Assembly: GCA_003990745.1 (NCBI GenBank) | Contig: RBNI01005646.1 | Coordinates: 1-12,301 of the forward strand | DNA length: 12,301 bases | Direction: 5' to 3' | Source: Jimgerdemannia flammicorona | Lineage: Eukaryota; Mucoromycota; Endogonomycetes; Endogonales; Endogonaceae | Part shown: one piece after another, positions 1 to 8,960 of the stretch | Numbering within the stretch: the first letter of the stretch is position 1 | Layout: every line of letters starts with the position of its first letter | Program-made: the position numbers and the translations under genes | Notes under the pieces: generated by a model | Databases searched by the model: none | What the model was told of the DNA's origin: nothing | What the model saw: the letters and a program-made list of their open reading frames with translations, nothing else

Positions 1-1676
1 TGCAGCCTCAACACCAAGATCTTGGTCACCAATTTGCGGTCCATGTCGAGAAGCATAATTGGCCGCCAGTTCTTCCAGTCCTCACGCCTCCCCTTATCCT
101 TGTAGAGCAAGGAGACCAGCCCTAAGCACTGTCCCCCAATCCAGGCACCAGACCGAAGAACCTCACCACACATAGCAGTCATCTCTTCAAGCACCTCACC
201 GACTCCAGCCATTTTCTGCCAAAAATCCCAGGGAAGTCCATCCTCGCCTGGGGCAGTCCCCTTACTCGTCAAGGCCATAACTTGGCAAATCTCCTCACCA
301 CTCACTGGGTCGCCTAATGTCCCCAGTCCTTCTGCAGGGTTTGGAATCCAATCCCCCAGCTGCCTCTCAACGTCCATAGCATCCATCCCTCCTTCTTCCT
401 CGCTCCACAAATTCCCCCACCTGTTCCGCAATAACCCCAAAATCGCCGGAGACCCTACCACCAGCTCGCCATCCATGTCCAGAACCCCCTCTCACCACTG
501 CCTCACTCGTCGCACTTGCAATAACCTTGATAAAAACCTCGATGGTCTCTCCCCTTCCTCCAGTCCCTGCCACCGCAAGCGGGCCACCATTCCCTGAAGC
601 TTCACCTCCTCCTCCTTCTGCAATACTCCTTTAAGCTCGTCGACCTCCTGTCGGATCTGCACAATGTGCCAATCAGTCACCTCCCCATCCTCCAGCACCT
701 CTGCCCACCTCCCCATAAGCGCAGCCAGGCGCCGAGAGGCCCACAGTACCCTCTGTCTTCGCCGAGTACACTGTGCTTTCCCTGCCTCCCTCCAATACCC
801 CTGAGCAGTCGCCTTCAATCTTCTCCAACGGTCTCCAATTCCCAAGCCCTGGTCCCGCCACCGACTAATATTCCCAACCACCTCCGTCTCCCATCCCCCC
901 CACAATGCCCTATCCTCCAACAAAGAAGTATTTAGCTGCCAATGTCCAGGCCCATCCTCATTTCCCCCAAACCTCCCCCTACCAAGCAGCCCCCAGTGAT
1001 CAGACCATGGACACCATACCACCTCCAGCACCGACCAGACATCTGCTCCCCAACACTCAGCTGTTAGAACCCAGTCAATCCTAGAACCCAACCCTGCTGC
1101 CCAGTGGGTGTATACCCGCTGATCAGCCCAAAGGTGTCTTCCGGAGTCTACTAAAGCACACAGTCGTTCTATTTCCAGCCAGTCTCCCAGCCCACCACTT
1201 TCTCCCCACACACCTCGACCACCATCAGTCCTATCCTTCTCCTTATCCCATACCATGTTGAAGTCACCCCCCATACAATCTAAGCCAACTTCTCCCAATA
1301 CACCAGCCTCTTTCAATTGGCGCATCCAATCCACTCTCTCCCCTCGTTCAGCTGGGCAGTAACAAGACCCAACCATCAGCAAGCCCTGTCCAGGCCTCCT
1401 CCACAAACCCCACACCACCTGAGACCCCTAATGTCCAATGTCTGCAATGTCCCCCAACCCCTTCCGAACAAGAATATATACTTTCCCCCTCCATACCACC
1501 ACACCCCCCCATTCCTTAGTCCAATCCTGTAAGTCCACCTCCTCCTCATATCGAACATCCTGAAGCAAGAAGAGGTCCGCATCCAGTCCCTTGAGCCAGC
1601 CAAAAATGAACTTCCTCCTAGCAGCCCCCCGTAACCCATTAATGTTCAATGAGAATATTCTGGTTGTACTGTTCAT
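1..1676 (-). pseudogene. LINE ORF2: APE-type endonuclease and N-terminal reverse transcriptase, two stops, cut by window edge
   Basis: One frame runs from ATG 1676 to the window edge (558 codons), broken by TAG at 1428-1430 and TGA at 492-494. The endonuclease comes first. SLNINGL is near residue 10, LLQD near residue 40 at the metal-binding position, then GGDFN, SRIDWVL and SDHWGL, the usual APE/exonuclease-phosphatase motifs. This domain nicks target DNA. A linker rich in Trp, Arg and Glu follows. The RT N-terminus then shows GTAPGEDGLP and NWRPIMLLDMDRKL, typical of LINE RTs. The catalytic RT box lies beyond the edge. The family usually has Glu in LLQE, so Asp here is unusual. Both stops can come from one C-to-T change of a CAG or CGA codon. 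Without these stops the frame is open and unshifted, so inactivation looks recent. Confidence 0.88.
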
Positions 1677-1707
1677 ATTGAAGAAATGTTAAATTGGCTC
1701 TCCTAAC

Positions 1708-3534
1708 CTAGTACTCCATGCTCATCTCATCTCCAGCCAGATCCAAATGCCTTTCCGCCTCCAAGTCCTCCTCCACAATAGCCTGAGCATCCAGTGCCTC
1801 CAAGATCTCCTGGCATTCCACTCCATCCACTACCTCCATCTCTGACTGGTAGTCCAGGCAGACTGCACGCCACTTCTCCAGCCCCTTCCTCGAATTCCAC
1901 AAGAAAAGTGCCCTGTCGCTTGCAATCTTCCGAAGCTCCTCCTCCCTCTGATCATCCACCTGATATTCAACAGATTCCAAGAGGACAGCCAGGATCTCAT
2001 TTCTCATCTTTCTCGGCACCTCCTCCCCTCGCAGAATATCCTCCCAATGCCTCTCCTCCATCACCTGGAAGTCCTCACCCCCCAGCTCTTCTGCCACCAC
2101 CCCTTCTAGGGTCTTCCACATCCACTTTTCCTCATCCACCGCCTCTGCCGCACCCTGAGCGATACAGCCCCCATCGACCTCCGGGTCCATCAGCGCGCTC
2201 CTCCTCACTGACTCATCCCACTCCTCATCCGGCACGTCCATCAGCTCCTCCTCCCCCTCCGCCCCACCCGGAACACTATACTGAGGGTGTATACCTTCAC
2301 CCATTTCCGCATCCACCGCCGACATACCCTCCTCCTCTACCCTCCCTCCAATCGGTGCCCCACCTTGGGCTAACTCTCCCCCCTCAGCCCAGGTGCTCTC
2401 CCTCAACCCTGAAGCACCTTCAACCGAACTTCCACCGGTCCTCCCCTCACCCAACCTCGCCAGCAGCTCCTTCTGTATTTTCCTCCCCTGCATTCTCTCC
2501 CAAACCCCCTTCTCCATCCGGACCCTCTTCCCGTCCACCTCCCCTACCACCGTCCTGGCCTCGAACTCCTTCCAGGCCAATCTCCTCCTTGCAACCACCC
2601 CTTCCAGATCCTCCAGCGCCTCCAATAAGTCCTCCTCCTCCTCCTGCGTCCCCTTCACCCTCACAACCTTACACTCCACTGGCCCCCACCTTAGCATCGC
2701 TGGCCAGTCCCTCGACCTTCCCGTATTCTCCTTCCCAAACAGCCTCACCCTGACGTCGACGTCACCAGTCCTAAGCACTGTGCCCTCCCAGACCTTGAAC
2801 CCAACATCCATGATCTCGCCATACTCCTTGATCGCCTCCACAATGAACTCCCTGGACCTCTCCTTCGACATAGTTGGGAGATCCAACACCATCAACTGTA
2901 CCACCCGAGGGTCCCAGCGCATGCACCGGGCCATAGGGACCACCACCCCGCCAACCACCATCTCCTTCTCCATGGCTGCCAACAGGGCGTCTTCCTCCTC
3001 GAACCCCACCTCTACCCCCTCCTTCCCCCTCAAGAACTTTACGGAGGCCGCTCCCTTAGCCTCTTGTGCCACCAGCCCCAAAATCATCCTCGCCGTCACC
3101 GCCAAGCCTCGGAAGCACATAGTGACTGCAAATTCCGACCTCGACTTCTTGAGTAACGGGGCCGACACCATGCCCATCACGCCATCTGCCAGGTCCCCGG
3201 GCCTCGTGCCCCCTCCCTGTCCCACTCCGCCAACCACCATCACATCTGGATTTTTTGCCAGATCCCCAGTTACAGCCCCATCAGCAGTCACAGCCCCATC
3301 TCCAGCCCCTACTCCGGCACCCACCCTACCACCAGAGGCACCCCTGGGCACACCGCCCTGTCCTCTAGCAGCAGTCGTCGAAGCCTTCCCCAGTCCCAGC
3401 CAACCATCCAGTCCAGAAGCCATCTTCCCCATCCGGACCGTGTTGGCAAAGATCGACCTCTCCCCTCCTCTCTGCCTCAGACCGCCCCTCCCTCCACCGC
3501 CGGCGCTTCTGCTCCCCCTCGAGGTCTCTGGCAT
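1708..3534 (-). CDS. LINE ORF1 protein (Gag-like), intact frame
   Basis: About 608 residues from ATG 3534 to TAG 1708-1710. The frame is open nine codons further, to a TAG at 3562-3564, but only a GTG (3561) lies there, so ATG 3534 is the better eukaryotic start. Its role is inferred from position: LINE ORF1 proteins bind element RNA and form the RNP. The N-terminal ~120 residues are Gly/Ala/Arg-rich and look disordered. The middle (about 2640-3080) reads like one or two RRM-like folds, with stretches such as VQLMVLDLPTMSKERS and IKEYGEIMDVGFKVW. The C-terminal half is very acidic with many Glu, Asp and Trp, and may form helices. I see no CCHC zinc knuckle, which many LINE ORF1 proteins carry. 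Codons are GC-rich and the coding strand is strongly purine-loaded. ORF2 starts 31 bases after its stop, suggesting re-initiation or another bicistronic mechanism. Confidence 0.75.
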   Translation of the reverse strand: MPETSRGSRSAGGGGRGGLRQRGGERSIFANTVRMGKMASGLDGWLGLGKASTTAARGQGGVPRGASGGRVGAGVGAGDGAVTADGAVTGDLAKNPDVMVVGGVGQGGGTRPGDLADGVMGMVSAPLLKKSRSEFAVTMCFRGLAVTARMILGLVAQEAKGAASVKFLRGKEGVEVGFEEEDALLAAMEKEMVVGGVVVPMARCMRWDPRVVQLMVLDLPTMSKERSREFIVEAIKEYGEIMDVGFKVWEGTVLRTGDVDVRVRLFGKENTGRSRDWPAMLRWGPVECKVVRVKGTQEEEEDLLEALEDLEGVVARRRLAWKEFEARTVVGEVDGKRVRMEKGVWERMQGRKIQKELLARLGEGRTGGSSVEGASGLRESTWAEGGELAQGGAPIGGRVEEEGMSAVDAEMGEGIHPQYSVPGGAEGEEELMDVPDEEWDESVRRSALMDPEVDGGCIAQGAAEAVDEEKWMWKTLEGVVAEELGGEDFQVMEERHWEDILRGEEVPRKMRNEILAVLLESVEYQVDDQREEELRKIASDRALFLWNSRKGLEKWRAVCLDYQSEMEVVDGVECQEILEALDAQAIVEEDLEAERHLDLAGDEMSMEY

Positions 3535-3656
3535 CCCCAAACCATCACCCCTCCTCTCCACCTACTGCCAGCCAAAGGTGCTGTCACCCCCCTGGCCAGT
3601 ACACTCACCAGTTTGATCAATGCTATCTATGTTGCTAGTCGTCCGTCACCAAAAGG

Positions 3657-4196
3657 ATGGAAAAAGTGTCGCCTGAGTCTTGTGTCACCCGAATGGTACT
3701 GGTGAAAGATGCGTGCAGATGTAATTCCACCAGTTCGACATCTACAAATCCTGGTCAACAAAACACTTTTCAGACAGTGAAAAATGGTGATGTCAATGTC
3801 GGCGCCAGCACAAATGTAAGCTATATACCAAACAGCGCTTATGCATGCAGTGAAGAGGTCTGGCTCATGGATTTGGGCGCAACACAGCATATGATAGCTC
3901 ACCGGGAGTGGTTCTCTATGTATGAGAAGTTTGAACATCCCATACCTATCAAGCTAGGTGATAATAACATCATTTATGCTCAAGGGAAAGGCAACGTAGG
4001 CATACATCTATATGGAAATATTAATGAACCTTCAGGCACCTTCATGGACATACTATATGTTCCAGATATAGGCAAGAACCTCTTCTTGATAGGCCGGATG
4101 ATGGCTCGCGGGGACAGAGGAGTAAATATACGCCCAAACGGTGTAATGGTAATCAATCTGAAGAACAATAAGGAGTTAATGTACGTATTGAAATAG
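3657..4196 (+). pseudogene. pol: Copia pol, aspartic protease section (active-site Ser lost)
   Basis: This first part of the copia pol frame carries the protease that would cut the Gag-Pol polyprotein. WLMDLGATQHM (3861-3893) is the active-site region. Copia proteases normally have D-S-G-A; here the Ser codon at 3873-3875 is TTG (Leu), one C-to-T step from TCG. The rest of the fold is recognisable: VGIHLYGNI, then ILYVPDIGKNLFLIGRMM, the usual LYVP...NLLS-like segment before the integrase. The frame ends at TAG 4194-4196 but continues in the same register afterwards. The residues before about 3800 should be the gag C-terminus and linker but are too degraded to assign. The ATG at 3657 is only the first Met of the open stretch, not a native start, since pol would be made as a gag fusion or by frameshifting. 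Confidence 0.8.
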
Positions 4197-5279
4197 GGGA
4201 ATCTATACGCAATCAATGGCACACCGAGTGGCACTACATCCGCATATTCTGCAACTACGACAGGAGAGGATTTCTGGCATATAATGCATGAATGCTTAGG
4301 ACATATCAGTAAAACAAGCCTGGAATGGATGATAAGAAGCAAGTCCATATATGGTTTATCAGACTATATGCCACCAGATTTCTTTTGCGATGGATGCACG
4401 GCAAACAAGGCTTCCTGGCAACCTTTTCAGGAATGAACGAAGCGAGCGGCCAGCATTCTCGATTTGATTCATACGGATATTTGTGGCCCCATGCGAATGG
4501 CATCACACTCCGGGAAGAAGTATTTTATTACATTCATTGATGATTATACATGCAAAGTCCACATATATTTCATTGTAGAGAAAAACGAGGCATTCGACAA
4601 ATTCCAGGAATTCAAGGCAGCCATAGAGAATGAGACAGGATGTAGAATACAAACCCTATACTCAGATAATGGCAAAGAATATGTCAACAAAGGTTTCAGA
4701 CACTTCTTGAAGAAGAACGGTATATAGCACCCTACAACAGCCCCTTATACACCTTAGCAAAATGGCATGGCAGAACGATTCAATCGAATGGTAGTGGAAA
4801 TGGCTAGAACGATGATGAATACGGCCAGCTTACTGAAGTCCTTTTGGGCGGAAGTGGTGAATATGGCAGCATATATTCAAAATTGTTGTTTCTCTCGAGC
4901 TCTAAGCAAGGATCCCAGTAAGCAATCCAGGAACGACAGCAATCTTACCCCTGAGGAATTATGGAATGGATCCAAGTCTGACATTTCACACTTATACATA
5001 TTCAGAAGCGAGGCATACATTCTGGACAAAGGTGGCAACTGAGGCAAGTTTGAACCTAAGGCAGATAAGCATATATTCCTTGGATATGATGGAGTGGGAT
5101 ACAGACTTTGGAACCTGCAAAAATGATGTATGATCATTTCACGTGATGTACAGTTCAAAGAGACTAAGCAGGAAATTTATGTGGAAATTCCTATCTCAAA
5201 TCTGATGGTGAATTCAATGGTATAGCCAGCGACATCTACGCCAACTGCAAAGGCTAGCGAAATAACATCTACACCCGGA
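4197..5279 (+). pseudogene. pol: Copia pol, integrase section (DD35E residues kept, seven stops)
   Basis: This integrase inserts element cDNA into the chromosome. The zinc-binding N-terminus is seen as FWHIMHECLGHIS followed by CDGC near 4390. The core begins with HTDICGP, whose Asp is at 4476-4478; the second Asp is in YSDNGKEY at 4665-4667; the Glu is in GMAERFNR at 4773-4775. There are 35 residues between the second Asp and the Glu, so the catalytic triad spacing is canonical and all three residues are intact. The C-terminal part reads KHIFLGYDGVGY and ISRDVQF, typical of copia. Stops lie at 4434, 4725, 4755, 5040, 5124 and 5223, besides the TAG at 4194 that separates it from the protease. 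The 5040 and 5124 TGAs sit where CGA (Arg) would fit. The region after 5220 is a Thr/Pro-rich linker. Confidence 0.85.
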
Positions 5280-7136
5280 ATGACACTGAAGACTACGCCA
5301 AAGACATTCTTGGTACCTATACCAGTGAAAATGCAACCCATTCAAATGGAAATGAAGTTGCAAGAACCAAGGATAACGGAAATTATGAATGAGGATGACG
5401 AAGAGGATACCTTTCCAAAGGGTAAGAAGAAGCGCAAATCTGGGATGGATAACGAAGTCCAAGCGAATCTGGGAAATTACTGGAACCCACCCAAGTCATC
5501 TTGTCGCAAACAACATCATGTGAACTACGCCTGTGAATGCGCTTACATAGCAATGACTGGTGAGCCAGCACACTATGACGAAGCCATTCATTCGAATGAT
5601 AAAAAGGAGTGGAAAAAGGCTATGAATGAGGAGTATAACTCATTCATTGAAAACAACACTTGGGATCTAGTAAGCCTTCCAGCAGAGTGACAAGCTATAG
5701 GATCGAAGTGGGTCTACAAGATCAAGCATAAGGCTAACAGTAATGTAGAACGGTATAAGGCTTGATTTGTAGCAAAGGGGTACTCGCAAGGCTACAGCGT
5801 AGACTACGACGAGACATTTTCCCCAGTATTTAAGCTTACTTCGCTTAGAATACTTCTTGTGATCGGAGCCAAGTATGACTATGAGATATATCAAATGGAC
5901 ATTAAGACAGCCTTCCTAAATGGAGACATGGATACCGAACTATATGTTCTTTAACCACAAGGATACGAACTATACGACAATGACGGAAACGAGCTCGTAT
6001 GTAAATTATGTAAAGGACTCTATGGAATCAAGCAAGCGGCAAGGTTGTGGAATCGAAAGATCGATGAATATCTTCTAGACAATGAATTCAAGCATTGTGA
6101 AGCTGATCCATGCATATACACCCGACATACATTCTCAGGAATAGTATACCTGGGAATTTGAGTTGACAATATTATTTTAGTCGGAATGGCAAGTGAAATC
6201 AATGATGTAAAGGCTACACTATGCCAGGAATTCAAAATGATGGACTTAGGTGAAGCATCCTATCTCCTTGGAATATTGATTACACGTAACAGGCATGAGC
6301 ACACTATACACCTAATGCAAGCTGCATACATTTGAAATATTCTTGAGCGATTCGGGATGAGTGAATGCAAACCAGTCAAGACACCTATGGAAACATTCGT
6401 GAAACTAAAGAAGTCTGACACTATGTCTGAGGGAAACAACATCCCCTATCGACAAGCTGTGGGATCTCTCATGTAACTTATATAAGGGACGAGACCTGAT
6501 ATCTCTTTTACAGTAAACAAAGCAGCGCAGTATTCTTTATGCTATGACAATAGCCATTGGATGGCAATCAAGTGAATTTTCAGGTACATCAAAGGAACTG
6601 CGGACTATACGCTCAGTTTGGGTGGTGATAATGAACAAAGTGGGAGTACTATATGCCTACTCAGTTCTTATGATGCCAATTGGGCTGGCGATTTAGATGA
6701 CAGAAGGTCTATGACTGGATACATCTTTAAAGTAAACAATGGAGCCATTTCATAGCAAATGCGTAAGCAACCTTCAGTGGCAACATCCTCTACACAAGCG
6801 GAATATCAAGCATTGTCAATGGTAACAAAGGAGGCTATCTGGCTTCGAGAACTGTTAAAGGAGCTGGGATACAAGCAACGGCACTCTACGCTACTCCAGT
6901 AAGATAACTAATCAACGATTGCTTTGGCGAAGAACCCTATATATCACACCAGAACAAAACACATTGATATATAGCATCATTTCATATGTGAATGCATGGA
7001 AAACGGCACTATATACCTTGAATACACCACAACAGAATATATGATGGTGGATTCATTGACTAAAGCCCTTCCAAAGGCAAAGTTTGACTTATGCATGCAA
7101 GGAATGGGTATTACGGGACTCTACGCTGGTAATTAA
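5280..7136 (+). pseudogene. pol: Copia pol, reverse transcriptase and RNase H section (YVDD box destroyed)
   Basis: A basic linker (KGKKKRKSG) precedes the RT, which starts near 5590 with WKKAMNEEYNS and TWDLV. GSKWVYKIK, YDETFSPVFKLTSLR and YQMDIKTAFLNGDM follow; the last contains the first catalytic Asp. The YVDD box at 6159-6170 reads stop-V-D-N, so both the Tyr and the second catalytic Asp are lost. KGLYGIKQAARLW and TPMETFVKL are the usual later RT motifs. RNase H is at about 6660-6860: SYDANWAGDLDDRRS and SSTQAEYQAL keep its acidic residues. The C-terminus has HTRTKHIDI and DSLTKALPK, and the native stop is TAA 7134-7136. Twelve premature stops lie in this section. Most fit single C-to-T or G-to-A changes (for example 6753 where Trp is usual); those at 6159 and 6474 sit where Tyr is usual and need another explanation. 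Confidence 0.9.
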
Positions 7137-7167
7137 GGACAATTCGGGATAAGATAGGATAATAGAG

Positions 7168-7546
7168 TGACAGCAAACTTCTTTAACATTGATCCCTGCA
7201 TTGGTGATTTCTACCAACATTGCTCATCTACGAATGTTCACATCTCTATTTTTCAACCTATTTTTCGAGCTTTTAAGCAGGCAATTCAGGTGTTTTTTCG
7301 GTTTCTAGATAGCGGTCTGAACATTACAGCGAGATTTGCAGTGGTTATAGCTTAGTATTGCAGTTTGGGAATTTGCATATCTCGTTGAGCAGGAGTATTG
7401 AAATATGTAGGTTACAACTCAATATATGGTGGTGCAGCCTTCCTTGACTATGTCATCATGTAAATGTCACTAATTGCGACGCATAAAAGTACATGAGGAT
7501 TAGCAATAAACTACGCTTCTCTCTCTATTCCAAGTATTCCACAACA
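7168..7546 (+). repeat. Copia 3' LTR (right end firm, left end uncertain)
   Basis: The right end, TATTCCACAACA at 7535-7546, is typical of copia LTRs, and at 7547 the sequence changes abruptly to gypsy RNase H codons. A TATA-like CATAAAAG at 7482-7489 and AATAAA at 7505-7510 precede a CT-rich run, resembling an LTR promoter and poly(A) signal. The left end is a guess: a purine-rich run after the pol stop (about 7145-7167) is followed by TG at 7168, giving about 379 bp, but the start does not mirror the CAACA end. No second LTR copy is in the window for comparison. The bases just outside, 7547-7551 (aggtc), would be the target-site duplication. Confidence 0.6.
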
Positions 7547-8960
7547 AGGTCTGAAGTAGTTGACTCCACTTGGCTTGTTGGCAAGAAAGGATTGGTTGAG
7601 TGTTGATGTACTGAAGAGACCTGTGATCAGTGATCACATCAAACTCAACTCCTTCTAGATAGTATTGCCAGGTCTTGAGGGCATGCATGATTGTCAGGAG
7701 TTCCTTTTCATGAGTAGCCAGCTTTTGTTCTGCTGGGGACAATTTTCTTGACTCAAAGGCAATAGGTCAGTGTCCTTGACCATCATCTTGAGAAATGACT
7801 ACACCAATAGCAAAGTTAGATACATCTATAGTAACCATGAACTTCAAGTTTGGGTCCATATTTCTAAGGACAGGGGCATAAGTCAGGCAGTTCTTGAGTT
7901 CATGAAAAGCTTGTTGACAGAAAGCATTCCAGATGTAGGAGACATAGAGGTCAGAGTTGGGTTCTTTTCACAGGAGGTTTGTTCAAGATTCTGCAATGCC
8001 AGAGAAGTTCTTGACAAATTGATGGTAGTATCCAGCCAGACCAAAGAAGGATCTGAGTTCAGTGAGGTTTGCTGGTACAGGCCACTGTTCAATGGCTTGT
8101 ATTTTCCTTGGGTCTACTTGAATTCCTTTGGCTGATACAATGTATCCCAGGTATTCGACTTGATCCTTGAAAAATTCACATTTCTTGAGCTTTATATAGA
8201 GCTTGTTCTCATAGAGGATCTTGAGGACTTGTTCAATGTGCTTGAGGTATTCTTCTTTGGTACTACTGAAGATCAGGATATTATCAATATATACAAGTAT
8301 AAAGATATAGAGCTGATCCTTGAAGACAGTTTACATGAGGTCTTGAAAGGTTACTGACACATTGGTGAGACCAAAGACTATGACTAGAAATTCATAGAGT
8401 CCAAAGGGTGTCATGAAGGCAGTCTTGGATATATCTTCTGGCTTGATTCGAATTTGGTGATACCCAGAGGTGAGATCAATCTTAGTGAAGTACTTTGCAT
8501 TCTTGAGAGCATCAAAGATTTGATCTATGAGCAGTAGCAGATAATGGTTCTTGACTGTGATCTTGTTGAGTGCTTGATAGTCTATGCACATTTGCAGAGT
8601 ATCATCCTTTTTCTTAACAAATAGGACTGGGGAGCCAAAGGGTGACTTGCTTGGCTGAATGGCTCCTCACTCAATGAGTTCATTGAGTTCCTTCTTGACT
8701 GCTTCAATTTCGAGTAGAGACATGTGGTACATTTTCTTCTTAGGTATAGCTGCATCAGATACCAACTTGATTTCATGGTCATGGTCTCTTGAAGGTAGTA
8801 GACCAGGTAGTTTGTCCAGGAAGACATCCTTGTACTTGTTTAGCAGTAATTTGATACTTTCACTAATGGATAGCTTCTTATCTTCTTTCTTTAGTCAGAT
8901 CAGTACCACAAAGGCACAGGTAGCTTTCTTGAGGGCCTTCTTGAACTGAATTGCTGAAAG
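7547..8960 (-). pseudogene. pol: Gypsy pol, reverse transcriptase and truncated RNase H
   Basis: The RT region begins near 8870 (KYKDVFLDKLPGLLPSRDHD) and continues with [31 protein letters not shown] and [13 protein letters not shown], which holds the first catalytic Asp. [10 protein letters not shown] and VFGLTN follow. The YIDD box reads YIDN: codon 8280-8282 is AAT. KCEFFKDQVEYLGYIVS and LRSFFGLAGYY complete the RT. RNase H (about 7860-7547) shows TIDVSNFAIG where D-A-S-D is usual, then THEKELLTI and VITDHRSL, with its Glu and second Asp intact. Its frame ends at the junction; the next 16 codons, to TAA 7500-7502, are encoded by copia LTR. Stops lie at 8895, 8667, 8331, 7983, 7968 and 7767 (first plus-strand base). 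Several other changes (P to S, A to V, M to I in FGLTN and nearby) also fit C-to-T or G-to-A. Confidence 0.92.

Larger units (their letters stand above)
1..3616 (-). mobile_element. Non-LTR (LINE-type) retrotransposon, 3' part outside the window
   Basis: A two-ORF LINE read on the minus strand: ORF1 (a Gag-like RNA-binding protein in this class), a 31-base gap, then ORF2 (endonuclease plus reverse transcriptase). Such elements copy themselves by target-primed reverse transcription at a nick made by their endonuclease. The left edge of the window cuts ORF2 inside the RT, so the rest of RT, any RNase H, the 3' UTR and tail are missing. The 5' end is placed near 3,616 because the G-rich minus-strand composition stops there and copia-like sequence begins; it could be anywhere from about 3,575 to 3,640. 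Only some 50-80 bases would then precede ORF1, so the 5' UTR is short or slightly truncated. Two stops in ORF2 and none in ORF1 make this the least decayed element here. Clade not assigned. Confidence 0.9.
3600..7546 (+). mobile_element. Ty1/copia LTR retrotransposon, 5' part replaced by the LINE
   Basis: A plus-strand element with domain order protease, integrase, RT, RNase H, which defines Ty1/copia (Pseudoviridae type). The 5' LTR, primer binding site and most of gag are absent: the sequence passes straight into the LINE 5' end at about 3,575-3,640. The 3' end is at 7546, where CAACA meets gypsy RNase H codons. Pol is a single frame from about 3657 to 7136 with stops at 4194, 4434, 4725, 4755, 5040, 5124, 5223, 5688, 5763, 5952, 6159, 6333, 6474, 6483, 6573, 6753, 6900, 6909 and 6972, but no frameshift. 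CpG is common here (often one to four per 60 bases), unlike in the adjoining gypsy element. The element cannot make an active polyprotein. Its likely host site is the RNase H region of that older gypsy copy. Confidence 0.9.

Noticed and set aside
1794..2753. Plus-strand 319-codon Pro-rich frame
   Set aside because: Same reason: antisense of ORF1, low-complexity Pro/Ser/His sequence.
2393..3616. Plus-strand 407-codon open frame
   Set aside because: Antisense shadow of LINE ORF1. It is Pro/Ser/Thr-rich, has no domain, and arises because the C/T-rich strand lacks stops.
3595..3720. Copia gag zinc knuckle around KGWKKCR
   Set aside because: A Cys-rich stretch is visible in another frame, but the C-x2-C-x4-H-x4-C spacing cannot be read without assumed edits.
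3627..3938. Minus-strand 103-codon frame
   Set aside because: Antisense to the copia protease region, no motif.
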